Source: Armatimonas sp043757465
GTDB taxonomy: Bacteria; Armatimonadota; Armatimonadia; Armatimonadales; Armatimonadaceae
Reading direction: 5' to 3'
DNA length: 64,000 nt
NCBI RefSeq assembly: GCF_043757465.1
Contig: NZ_JAYVPL010000066.1
Coordinates: 3,077 to 67,076, forward strand
Part shown: in pieces, positions 1-8,101 of the stretch
Position numbering within the stretch: the first letter of the stretch is position 1
How the letters are laid out: every line of letters starts with the position of its first letter
Made by a program: the position numbers and the translations under genes
The notes under the pieces: model-generated
Databases searched by the model: none
Told to the model about the DNA's origin: nothing
Seen by the model: only the letters and a program-made list of their open reading frames with translations

Positions 1-1
1 C

Positions 2-1480
2 ACTGAGATCATCCAGCTCTTTGGACGTGGGGTGCGCCTCATGGGATTTGATGGTTGCCTGCGTCGTAGCCGCTATGTGGTCAGAGCAGACAGCCCCCAC
101 CCCGAGAAACTTTCTCTCTTAGAAACGCTTCATATCTTTGGCCTCAACGCCGACTACATGCTCAAGTTTCAGGAAGACCTCGCCCGTGGCGGCGTTACCA
201 CCGAGCCAACTCAAAAAAACATCGAAGTCAGCTTTAAGCCCGTCATTCCGCCTCTTCCGACCAACCCGTACCTTAAAAATCTGCGCCTCAAAGACGGCAT
301 AGACTTCCTCAAAGATGGCCCCATTGTTCACCTCACCAGCATCGTTCCCGACAGGCTGATTAAACTGCCACTTTCTTTAGACTGGTACGCCCGCGTGGGT
401 CGTAACACGGGCAGCGATACTGCCGCTACTGCAAATCTGGGCGGAGCACAAGAAGCCAAGCTTAGCAAACAACATATTGCCTGGCTAGACATTCCCCTAC
501 TGTGCCGCGACTTAGAGGACGAAAAACGCCGCAAAAACTATCACAAGCTTTTAATTTCTCCCGAAGCCATTCAGCAGCTCCTCACCCAGCGCGACGACTG
601 GTATACCCTTACCTGCCCTCCTGATGTGCTTGCTTTTACCAACCTCAGCCGTATCGGAGAAGTGCAGCGCATAGCCTATGCCCTCCTCTGCAAGCACATG
701 GAGCGCCTCTGGGCGTACCACCGCGACGAGTGGGAAAAAACCCGCTTTGAGATTCGGCACTTGGATGAAACCGATGCCAACTTCCAGTTCACCTACGAGC
801 TCAGCATCAAACCCGAGCAAACTGCCGCTGCCAGTGTTGCAAAAAGCATTGCCAGTAAAGTAGGAGAAACAAATACCACATCTACTATTGCTAATGGCTG
901 GACAGCGTTTACTTACAACAAGCACCTCTACTGGCCCTTGCTCAATTTTTCTGGCACAGGAGTCAGCATCAAACCTGGTCCTGTCGCCCTTAACACCGAC
1001 GAGCTAGAGTTTGTCAAAGACCTTGAAGCCTACACCAAAAAAGAAGCCCATAGTTTTCTTGCCGACAAACAACTCTATCTTCTCCGCAACCAGACACGCG
1101 GCGGGGGAATTGGCTTTTTTGAAAACGACAACTTCCATCCTGACTTCATCCTCTGGATTCTCCACAAGAACAAGCAATACGTTACCTACCTAGACCCCAA
1201 AGGAATCCGCAACCTGGAGGGCGGCTTAAACGGAAAGAAAGCAAGGCTTTTTGAGCACCTCTGGAACACCATCGAACCCGAGCTAGCCGACACCAACCTA
1301 GTCTTAAACTCATTTCTTATCTCTAACACCCGCAAGCGCGAGCTTGATTGGCTTCCCAACACCAATCTTGATACAATATTTACCGAAGCTCACGTACTGC
1401 TTCAAAAAGACAACAAAGAAACCTACATCACCGAGCTAATCAACCACATTTTCGAGACACGCAACAAGCCTAAAAAATAG
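2..1480 (+). CDS. C-terminal part of SF2 helicase with PD-(D/E)xK nuclease domain (5' truncated by window edge)
   Basis: The reading frame is open to the first bases of the window, so this is the last 492 residues of a longer protein. It opens with IIQLFGRGVRL, which fits helicase motif VI (QxxGRxxR) of superfamily 2 enzymes. Near residues 380-400 it has HPDF, then 16 residues, then DPK (Asp381, Asp398, Lys400), the spacing of a PD-(D/E)xK nuclease core. A DEAD/DEAH motor followed by a C-terminal nuclease is the plan of type III restriction Res subunits and of several defence helicase-nucleases. The assignment to restriction or phage defence is inference, because the motor and any methylase lie outside the window. 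The DNA is richer in A/T (AAA, CAA, TTT codons) than the genes after 2214, which suggests acquired DNA. The orphan gene at 1511 follows after 30 bases and is probably co-transcribed. Confidence 0.72.
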   Translation, partial: TEIIQLFGRGVRLMGFDGCLRRSRYVVRADSPHPEKLSLLETLHIFGLNADYMLKFQEDLARGGVTTEPTQKNIEVSFKPVIPPLPTNPYLKNLRLKDGIDFLKDGPIVHLTSIVPDRLIKLPLSLDWYARVGRNTGSDTAATANLGGAQEAKLSKQHIAWLDIPLLCRDLEDEKRRKNYHKLLISPEAIQQLLTQRDDWYTLTCPPDVLAFTNLSRIGEVQRIAYALLCKHMERLWAYHRDEWEKTRFEIRHLDETDANFQFTYELSIKPEQTAAASVAKSIASKVGETNTTSTIANGWTAFTYNKHLYWPLLNFSGTGVSIKPGPVALNTDELEFVKDLEAYTKKEAHSFLADKQLYLLRNQTRGGGIGFFENDNFHPDFILWILHKNKQYVTYLDPKGIRNLEGGLNGKKARLFEHLWNTIEPELADTNLVLNSFLISNTRKRELDWLPNTNLDTIFTEAHVLLQKDNKETYITELINHIFETRNKPKK

Positions 1481-1510
1481 CAAAACAACACTAATAAGAA
1501 AGACAACATC

Positions 1511-2209
1511 ATGGAAGAACAACCACAGGCCATTGAAGAAAAAACAGCTATCGTAGAAAAAAAGCGGAAAAACTCAGAACAAGACCAGCGCATCCAGAAC
1601 GACATCACGGAGACCGCTGTAATGCTTCAAAACATCGAGAGTGACAGTGAGCTAAAGTCTGCTCTAAATGGAGCAGGCATTGATGATGATGAGCTAGATC
1701 TAGGAAAAGCCAAGCAGACTGCTTCTCAAGATGGCTACAATACACGACAAGACTCTATCGGTGCTGAAGAAAGCGCCAACAACACTCTCAAAGTAGTCTG
1801 GCCTATCATCGAAGCCGAGGCCATAGATATCCGAGAAGTCCTGCGTGCGCGTTTCTCTGATAGCGGCAACCGTCGCGCTCTAGGCATTGTCGGCAACCTT
1901 CCCCAAGACCGTCAAAAAACCATCACTGTCATGCGGGCCACTTACAGCGAGTGCAAAAAGCCAGAGTACCAAACTATCCTCAGCAAGTCTGGCTATGGTA
2001 TCTCTGCCATCGATGAATATTTAGGTAATCTTACCACCGCAGAAAACGCCATCTCCGCCGCTCGAAAAGCCGTCGCCGATGGAAAACGTGCCACCACACT
2101 ACGCAATGCCGCCATCAAAGATCTTCGCCAGTGGGTCAGCATGGTAAAACGCATCGCCAAGCGTGCCCTCCGCACCCGCCCCGATCTCTTAGACAAGCTT
2201 GGGATATAA
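1511..2209 (+). CDS. Hypothetical protein next to helicase-nuclease
   Basis: This 232-residue protein is not recognised. It has a charged, lysine- and glutamate-rich start (residues 1-30), a helix-rich middle, and a basic C-terminal helix ending in TRPDLLDKLGI. No signal peptide, membrane segment or catalytic motif is visible. It starts 30 bases after the helicase-nuclease and shares its A/T-richer base use, so the two likely arrived together and form one transcript. The end runs to within 5 bases of the next gene, whose G/C-rich coding style is clearly different, so the border of the accessory block is close to 2210. It could be an accessory subunit of the helicase system, but nothing in the sequence proves that. 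Confidence 0.6.
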   Translation: MEEQPQAIEEKTAIVEKKRKNSEQDQRIQNDITETAVMLQNIESDSELKSALNGAGIDDDELDLGKAKQTASQDGYNTRQDSIGAEESANNTLKVVWPIIEAEAIDIREVLRARFSDSGNRRALGIVGNLPQDRQKTITVMRATYSECKKPEYQTILSKSGYGISAIDEYLGNLTTAENAISAARKAVADGKRATTLRNAAIKDLRQWVSMVKRIAKRALRTRPDLLDKLGI

Positions 2210-2213
2210 AAAA

Positions 2214-2945
2214 ATGCCCTCCAGGGAACTGACAGACAAAGTGGCGCTTGTGACGGGTGCGTCGCGTGGCATCGGCGCGGCGACGGCGTTATTACTGGCG
2301 GAAGGCGGCACCGATGTCGTCATCAACTACCGAAGCAAAGCCCCCCGTGCGGAGGAAGTCGCGGCGCAGGTTGAGTCTCTTGGGCGGCAGGCGCTGCTCG
2401 CCCAGGCCGATATCACCGACGCAGCGGAGCGCAGTGCGATGGCTGAGAGCGTCCGAGCGCACTTCGGCCACTTAGACCTGCTCATTCTCAATGCCAGCGG
2501 GGGCATGGAGAAGGACAAAGAGGCAGGCTATGCGCTGCGCCTCAACCGCGACGCACAGCTTGCCACGCTCGATGCGCTCTTGCCGCTGATGGCTCCGGGC
2601 AGCCGCGTCGTCTTTGTCACTAGCCACTGGGCGCATTTCTACGGCACGTATCCCGTCGCGCCTGTCTACGAAGCCGTCGCGGCGAGTAAGAAAGCAGGTG
2701 AGGACGCGCTCCGTGCCCGAATCCCCGAGCTAGCAGCACGCGGCATTCGCTTGACGATTGTCAGCGGCGACGGCATTGAGGGGACTATCACCGTGAAGCT
2801 TCTGGAGCGTGTGCAGCGAGGCGCACTAGACAGCAGCCGGGACCTTCCCACCATAGCGGAGTTCGCCGCCGCCATTGTCGCCTCCGCCACCGACGACAGC
2901 CTACCGTCGGGGCACATCGCTTTTATCGGGTCTATTGAGCCGTGA
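2214..2945 (+). CDS. Short-chain dehydrogenase/reductase family protein, atypical active site
   Basis: The protein (243 residues from ATG 2214) has the Rossmann signature TGASRGIG near residue 15, so it should bind NAD(P)(H), and NASGG in place of the usual NNAG. The expected YxxxK catalytic pair is not present in normal form. After the TSHWAHF strand the sequence reads VYEAVAASKKAGEDALR, with seven positions between Tyr and the first Lys instead of four. Similar proteins with Y-E-x-V-x-x-S-K occur, from memory, among actinobacterial SDRs, so this may be a real subfamily. An upstream in-frame TTG at 2199 is possible. The ATG is preferred because it does not overlap the previous gene. The 3' end overlaps the convergent gene at 2901. 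Substrate is unknown. Confidence 0.75.
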   Translation: MPSRELTDKVALVTGASRGIGAATALLLAEGGTDVVINYRSKAPRAEEVAAQVESLGRQALLAQADITDAAERSAMAESVRAHFGHLDLLILNASGGMEKDKEAGYALRLNRDAQLATLDALLPLMAPGSRVVFVTSHWAHFYGTYPVAPVYEAVAASKKAGEDALRARIPELAARGIRLTIVSGDGIEGTITVKLLERVQRGALDSSRDLPTIAEFAAAIVASATDDSLPSGHIAFIGSIEP

Positions 2946-4136
2946 ACGAATCTGGGTGAGTGTTCCGCAGGTCAGGGCGAGATCGTAGGTGAAGACCATT
3001 CCAGGCGTGATGGCGAACTTGGCCAGCGGCGCAAAGTAGGAGCAGCTCCCGTGCTCCGGCTTGCCGTCGCCGAAGCGGTAGCAGGTCAGCTCATCCGCGA
3101 GGGGCACTTTCGCTCCGACCCCAAACTCGTCTTTGTCCACATAGGCCGCCCAGTGCTCGGGGAGCTTTCGACTCTCATTGGGCCAGCCAGGTTTACTGCG
3201 CGCTGCCTCGTCGCCCCCGATCACCAGTGTGTCGAGATCAGGCTCTAAGAAAATGGCGGGAATCTCATGGTGGCGGCTTGCGTGAGAGTGCGTCCCCGAG
3301 TACGTAAGCCGGTATTTGACATGCGCCACATCGCCTTTGAGTGTGATCCACTGCTCAAAAACTGCCTCGGGCAAGTCCGTGCAACCCGCCCAGTTGCGCC
3401 CCATACTCTTGGCATAGAGTGTGGTCTTCGTCTGCTTAAGCGCAAGCACTTTTGCGGCTGTGCCTTTATAATCCCCGCCCTGCACGGGGTTCCAGCGCCA
3501 GGGTTTGTTGCCCCAGATCGAGCCGTCGTCGTCGCCGTAGTAGCTCTGCTGGACGAGGCGCCCGTGGTCCCAGTGATTGAGCAAGTTACGCCCCGACTTG
3601 GAGAGCGAGAGCCAGCCAATCGCCGCCCCCGACGACACTTTCACGCCAATCCGAATTTTTCCATTGTCCAGATGTGCCCACTTCTCCGCAGGCGGCAAAG
3701 CTCCCACCGGCTCGGCATCTTTGAGGCCGGTGAACCTCCACTCACGAATAAGCTTTCCGTCGGTATCCTTCAACCGCAGCCATGCAAGCTCGATCTCGCC
3801 ACGCCCCTGAAACGGATCAAGCCGTAGCCCGGTGAGCGCCCCTTTAACGGGTAACTCCACGCGTAGTTCCTGCCATTTTTCGCCGGGAGTGTAGCCCACT
3901 CGAGTGCACCGGGAAGGCGCGAATGCACCACTCGCATCGCTCCAAAACACTTCACATGAGCCCTGGACACGCGTTCTCTGTCGCCACTCAAGAGTTAGTG
4001 TGCCACTTGCGGCGATCACTTCCGCCAGCATAACATAGGGATCCTCCCCCAACGAGCGCATCACAAGGCTCCCCTTCCGCACTCCCAGAGAGCAGTCATG
4101 TTCCGCCCGCCAGCCGCCAAGCTCTTGTTGTTTCAT
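2901..4136 (-). CDS. Hypothetical protein, lectin-like N-terminal part
   Basis: This 411-residue protein is not assigned to a named family. The first 140 residues look like a beta-sandwich or carbohydrate-binding fold, with alternating hydrophobic strands and GEIELAWLRLKD near residue 115. The rest has W/G/Y-rich strands (for example SYYGDDDGSIWGNKPWRW near residue 205) of the kind seen in sugar-recognising or lyase-like beta domains. No signal peptide is evident, which is unusual for such a composition. A TACGCT hexamer ends 7 bases before the ATG (4143-4148 on the plus strand), matching the leaderless promoter pattern of the window. The 3' end overlaps the convergent SDR gene by 45 bases. 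Function is unknown. Confidence 0.65.
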   Translation of the reverse strand: MKQQELGGWRAEHDCSLGVRKGSLVMRSLGEDPYVMLAEVIAASGTLTLEWRQRTRVQGSCEVFWSDASGAFAPSRCTRVGYTPGEKWQELRVELPVKGALTGLRLDPFQGRGEIELAWLRLKDTDGKLIREWRFTGLKDAEPVGALPPAEKWAHLDNGKIRIGVKVSSGAAIGWLSLSKSGRNLLNHWDHGRLVQQSYYGDDDGSIWGNKPWRWNPVQGGDYKGTAAKVLALKQTKTTLYAKSMGRNWAGCTDLPEAVFEQWITLKGDVAHVKYRLTYSGTHSHASRHHEIPAIFLEPDLDTLVIGGDEAARSKPGWPNESRKLPEHWAAYVDKDEFGVGAKVPLADELTCYRFGDGKPEHGSCSYFAPLAKFAITPGMVFTYDLALTCGTLTQIRSRLNRPDKSDVPRR

Positions 4137-4276
4137 AATTTCAGCGTACCTGATTTTCAGCCCACTGAGACGCTAGTTGTGAATTACGTTTTCAAGGAAT
4201 AACATTACTGATGTACGCCCCCTTGTCACCCAAACCCAGGCCGATAGTGCCCTGATCGCCAAGCTTGCAGCGCTAG
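4137..4276. other. Intergenic region between 2901-4136 and the TPR gene
   Basis: This 140-base stretch is upstream of the gene ending at 2901 and downstream of the TPR gene. I see the presumed -10 hexamer at 4143-4148 (minus strand) and no convincing terminator. The part from about 4210 reads as coding-like on the plus strand but has no start and no upstream gene. Confidence 0.4.
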
Positions 4277-6595
4277 CTACTCAGAGAAGCTCCCTTTGCC
4301 GGCAAAGACAGCGGCGTACTTGCGGGCGGCGGGAGCCAGCGGGTGCTTCGGGTAGCGCCTCACAAAAGTCGCCATGAGCCGAGAGGCTTCTTTGCTATGG
4401 TCGAGCAGTGGGTGCTGGCGGCGGCGCACCTTGCCCTCATCCCACCCACTCTGGGATGTCCACCAGCTTCCATCTTCATCAGTGCGCCACCACTCATTGA
4501 GATGATCAAGCCTCTCGGCGGCGCAGGCGGCGCGGTAGAGCGCGGCGGGTGCTACGGTGGTGCTTGGGTAGTCGGCGACAATCTCCAGGCAGATCTGGCG
4601 CGTGTGGGCGTAGACCTCGTGCTGGTACATGTAGCGCTGCACCGCTTTATCATCGGCAGGCGTGGCGACATCTTTATTCCAGAAGTAGACGAGTGTGAAC
4701 ATCCTCTCACCTTGCCAGAGCGGGGCGTTGTAGAGCTGGAGCAGCCCTTGCGTGTAGTAGGCCCGCGCGTAGGCAAACCGAGCCGCCGCCTTCGCCTCCG
4801 CGCCCCGCGCCTTTTCCGTGACTCGGTAAAGGTGCGAGAGATTCGCCAGCACCTTCTTGGGATTTGCCCCCTGCTCGGAGAAGCTCTCCGACCAGTCGGC
4901 ATCGTGGGTGATACGCCCCACAAAGAGCGCGTAGGACTTCTCCGGCACACGCGCCAGCCAGCGGCGGGCATCGTCCCAGCGCTCTAGCCGTAAGTGACGC
5001 AGTGCGAGGCTATACGCGAGCAAGTCTTTGTGGTTCGAGCGTGTCTGCCAGTAGCTCTCCAGAGTCGCGATCGGCATCCGAGCATCTATCAAGTAGGCGT
5101 AGTCGTCACGGTACTCCAGGGCAAAGTACTGATCCAGCGCCGTGGAAAAGTCCCCCTGCCGCTCGGCGACAATTGCGAGAAGCTCACGGGCGGCGTGGCG
5201 GACATTGCTTCTGGGGCACTGGGCTAAAATGTGCTCCAGGTCGGTGCGGGCCGGATCGAAGCGACTCTGGCGGTAGCGGCTCCCGGCTCGCACGTAGAGC
5301 GCCCGGCCTCGGATTTTCTCGTCGGGATCGCGGGTGGCGGTGCTGGCCCAGCGTGCGGCGCGGCGAAAGTCACGGTTCTGGTAGTAGATCTCCGCCAGCC
5401 GAACGCGAACTACGGGTGGCAGTGCCTCGCGCTCCGCGATCCGATCCGCGAGCTGCGCCAGGCGTATGAAGTCAGCGGGCTTGTTGTCACAGTGGGAGAG
5501 GCGGAAGTAAAAGTAAGGCGCGGCCAGCGACGGGTCGGCGACCATCAGCTCTAAAAAACGCTTGCCCGTGTCGGGCTTGAAGAGTGCGAGCGACTTTGAG
5601 ACGCCCTGAACGGCGTCCCGGTACGCACGGTGAGTGGTCGCGTTGCTAAGAGCGTGCAAGTACGCGATGAGCTGGAGCGTCCGCAGGCGCGGCTCCTGCG
5701 CCGTGTTCTCGAAGCGTCGGCGCACCTCCACAATCGAGTCGCCATCGTTGAGGGCGCAGTAGGTTGTCGCGGCGGCTTCGTAGCGGCCCGCTTCCAGATC
5801 GGCGCGGGCGAGTAAGCCACGAACTGCCACGCGAAAGCGGGTGTTTGGAAAAGCCCGCAGGAGCTGCTCGGCGGCGGCGCGGCCCGTGGGGACACCATCG
5901 AGGATGCCTTTGTGGAGCAGACACGCCCGAGCGATCATGAGCAAGGCCGCCTCGCGCTTCTCCCCCTCGGGGAACTGCAAGATCTGCGCCCTCCAGAGCG
6001 GGATCGCGTCTTTGTAGTTCAGCCACTGCGCCAGCCCGGCGGCGCTCTGGTAGGCCGCGTGCTCCCGGAGCCAGCGCGGCAGGGAGCTATCGGCGTGGAG
6101 CGCAGCCAGCTCGGTGCGGGCCGCATTCCAGCCCGTGTTTGCTCCCTCCAGCTTGTCCAGTGCGCTCAAGTAGCGATGCAGCGGCTCGGCGGGCGGGTTT
6201 GCGTGGGCGAGTACTTCCAGCCGGTCGCGCACTTCACCACTGATTCCAAAGCGTGCCCCAAAGTCCTGCCAGAGCCGCCGCACACCCGTCCAGTCGGCTT
6301 TCGTAGCGGCAGTCTGTGCTTGGCGTTGGGTAGTCTCCAGCGCCCGCTGGTGGTTCTCCGCCCGGTCGTCGTCGTGTGCGTAGCTCAGCTCGATATGATC
6401 AATCTGGCCATTGCCCCAGCCCGAACCCGGGCGGTCGTCTTGTTCCCTACCTCCCATCAGGCCACGACGGGGCGGCGTGCCAAAATCCGGGTGGTTGCTG
6501 TTGAAGTGAATCGAGGTCAGGTTATCACTCCAGCTTGCCCATGCCGGAGCCGCCAGCGTCAGCGCCGCAATTATCGCAAAAACTCGTATTTTCAT
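4277..6595 (-). CDS. Secreted TPR-repeat protein
   Basis: The protein has 772 residues and begins with a classical signal peptide (MKIRVFAIIAALTLAAPAWA). Most of the length is made of helical pairs with TPR-like spacing (for example VRVRLAEIYYQNRDFRRAARWA and FDPARTDLEHILAQCPRSNVRHAARELLAIVAERQGDF), so it is probably a periplasmic scaffold or adaptor. It has no catalytic motif. The start codon overlaps the stop of the upstream DUF3142 gene by ATGA (6592-6595), so the two are translationally coupled. It is the last gene of a four-gene minus-strand run that begins at 12820. Co-expression with a secreted dipeptidase-like protein suggests an envelope or extracellular role, but the partner is unknown. 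Confidence 0.78.
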   Translation of the reverse strand: MKIRVFAIIAALTLAAPAWASWSDNLTSIHFNSNHPDFGTPPRRGLMGGREQDDRPGSGWGNGQIDHIELSYAHDDDRAENHQRALETTQRQAQTAATKADWTGVRRLWQDFGARFGISGEVRDRLEVLAHANPPAEPLHRYLSALDKLEGANTGWNAARTELAALHADSSLPRWLREHAAYQSAAGLAQWLNYKDAIPLWRAQILQFPEGEKREAALLMIARACLLHKGILDGVPTGRAAAEQLLRAFPNTRFRVAVRGLLARADLEAGRYEAAATTYCALNDGDSIVEVRRRFENTAQEPRLRTLQLIAYLHALSNATTHRAYRDAVQGVSKSLALFKPDTGKRFLELMVADPSLAAPYFYFRLSHCDNKPADFIRLAQLADRIAEREALPPVVRVRLAEIYYQNRDFRRAARWASTATRDPDEKIRGRALYVRAGSRYRQSRFDPARTDLEHILAQCPRSNVRHAARELLAIVAERQGDFSTALDQYFALEYRDDYAYLIDARMPIATLESYWQTRSNHKDLLAYSLALRHLRLERWDDARRWLARVPEKSYALFVGRITHDADWSESFSEQGANPKKVLANLSHLYRVTEKARGAEAKAAARFAYARAYYTQGLLQLYNAPLWQGERMFTLVYFWNKDVATPADDKAVQRYMYQHEVYAHTRQICLEIVADYPSTTVAPAALYRAACAAERLDHLNEWWRTDEDGSWWTSQSGWDEGKVRRRQHPLLDHSKEASRLMATFVRRYPKHPLAPAARKYAAVFAGKGSFSE

Positions 6596-8079
6596 TTCCC
6601 GTCCCCCGTCAGTGCCGTTTTACCGTCGTGCGTGATAATGCGCCAGTGTGCCTTCAGTGCGCTGATCTCGGTCCTTTTCAGGCGCAGTGGCCCCGCAGTG
6701 AGAGTCGTGCCGGGCGGCAGGTTCGCGGCGCTCCAGCGCACGCCCGTGGCACGCAGCGGGCTCACCGCACGCTCGGGACTCTCGGCAAAAAGTGTCGCCT
6801 TTGCAAAGCCGCCGGGTGCGACTTCGACTATGCCGGGCTGGGGCAGTTCGAGATCGAGAGTCACCGTTTCAGGCCCGAGTGCACTGCCCGCGTCGCCGTC
6901 GTTGATAAGGTCCACGAAGACATCGGTGCCCGCCTCACCGCCGCCCTCGATGGCGCTCCAGGCGGCGGCGGGCTTGGTACGAATGCGCATTCTGGGACGC
7001 AGCGCCGGGGTCTGGTTTTTCAGCACGGCGAGCAGCGTGGGAAGTGGCAGTGTCGCGGTCTCCCCCGGCTCCGGCAGGCGAAAAAGCACGACTCCTGTGC
7101 AGCTCGCAGGCCGGTTTTCCGTGACGAATCGCAGCGCTTTCTGAACAGAGAGCACGGTGGGAAGATCAAAGAGAATGCGATAGTCCACGGCACTTTCTCG
7201 GGCCGACGTGAACTCAAGCCGCCGGTTGCCCGTGCCGGGGTCGGTCTCGGCACGCAGGCAGCGAAAGGCGGGATCGGAGGCGAGCGTGTCGGCGCCGCCA
7301 TCGCGGTACATTCCCCGCAGTCGCCCTGGCCCATCAAAGACCAGCGCGTGGCCGTAGGCAGGAAGCCCGGCGCGAAACGGCTTGCCCCGGCGGCCCGCAG
7401 CGATTAGCCCACGCTCTAGCACTTTCGGGCTAAAAATCGGCGTGAAGTCCGCGTAGCCGCGCGGGGTCTGCGACTCATAAAACTGTGGCACGGAGAAGTC
7501 CAGAACCTCAAGCACGCTGTCTAGTTTGCGGCTCGTGTACCAGCTAGAGAGTAGCGTGGCCGAGAGCTGCCAGCCGGGGAGTTTCTGCCGAAGCAGTTTT
7601 AAGAGAGCGGCGTAGCGCGGAAGAAGCCGGGTCGGGAAATCCAGATCGCACTGGAGCCCGACTACCGCCACGCCCGCTTTTTGCGCCGACTGCTTCTGCG
7701 CCGTTGCCGCATCGGCGATCACGCTTGCCAGTGCCTCGTCGGGGAGCGCTTCCAGGTGCGCCAGCACATCCGCCGACGCATTAAAAACCAGATGAATCTT
7801 GAGGCTGTCGGCGCGGCTCTTCCAGCTCTGCCGAAGTGTCACCCCGAGCTTTCCGTCACTGTCGTCGCTTCTGTAGAGCAGCCCCGCATGCACAAAGATC
7901 TCCGCCACTCCCGCCGCGCGTAGCTGCGTGGCATCGTCAGGCTTGAGGCGAAACGGTCGGTGCCAGTACCAGAGCGACTTACTCAGTGGCGGAAGTGGCG
8001 TCTGACCGCGTTTCCAAAGCCCGATACCCCCGACAAGCGCCAGCCCTGCAACAGCGAGCAAGGCGGGGCGGGCTTTCAT
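6592..8079 (-). CDS. DUF3142-type protein, membrane-anchored
   Basis: The 495-residue protein starts with a signal anchor (about residues 4-20) followed by KSLWYWHRPFRL. The first 270 residues look like a TIM-barrel of the DUF3142 type (VVGLQCDLDFPTRLLPRYAALL near 140, LDFSVPQFYESQTP near 195), a family related in layout to glycoside-hydrolase-like barrels. The C-terminal part is beta-rich. A purine-rich ribosome site (AGGGAGGGAAAG) precedes the ATG. The gene begins 22 bases after the M19-like gene and overlaps the following TPR gene by 4 bases. Enzymatic activity has not been assigned to the family as far as I know. The DUF3142 call is from sequence resemblance and is moderately secure. Confidence 0.68.
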   Translation of the reverse strand: MKARPALLAVAGLALVGGIGLWKRGQTPLPPLSKSLWYWHRPFRLKPDDATQLRAAGVAEIFVHAGLLYRSDDSDGKLGVTLRQSWKSRADSLKIHLVFNASADVLAHLEALPDEALASVIADAATAQKQSAQKAGVAVVGLQCDLDFPTRLLPRYAALLKLLRQKLPGWQLSATLLSSWYTSRKLDSVLEVLDFSVPQFYESQTPRGYADFTPIFSPKVLERGLIAAGRRGKPFRAGLPAYGHALVFDGPGRLRGMYRDGGADTLASDPAFRCLRAETDPGTGNRRLEFTSARESAVDYRILFDLPTVLSVQKALRFVTENRPASCTGVVLFRLPEPGETATLPLPTLLAVLKNQTPALRPRMRIRTKPAAAWSAIEGGGEAGTDVFVDLINDGDAGSALGPETVTLDLELPQPGIVEVAPGGFAKATLFAESPERAVSPLRATGVRWSAANLPPGTTLTAGPLRLKRTEISALKAHWRIITHDGKTALTGDGK

Positions 8080-8101
8080 GTAAAGAACTTTCCCTCCCTA
8101 C

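Noticed and set aside
4201..4276. Coding-like stretch on the plus strand (reads LVTQTQADSALIAKLAAL)
   Set aside because: It has no start codon or upstream context and is only about 25 codons long before entering the TPR gene antisense. It may be a gene remnant but cannot be supported.
5912..7144. 410-residue open frame on the plus strand opposite the TPR and DUF3142 genes
   Set aside because: It is rich in Arg, Pro and Ser without any motif and lies antisense to two well supported coupled genes. It is a by-product of high GC.
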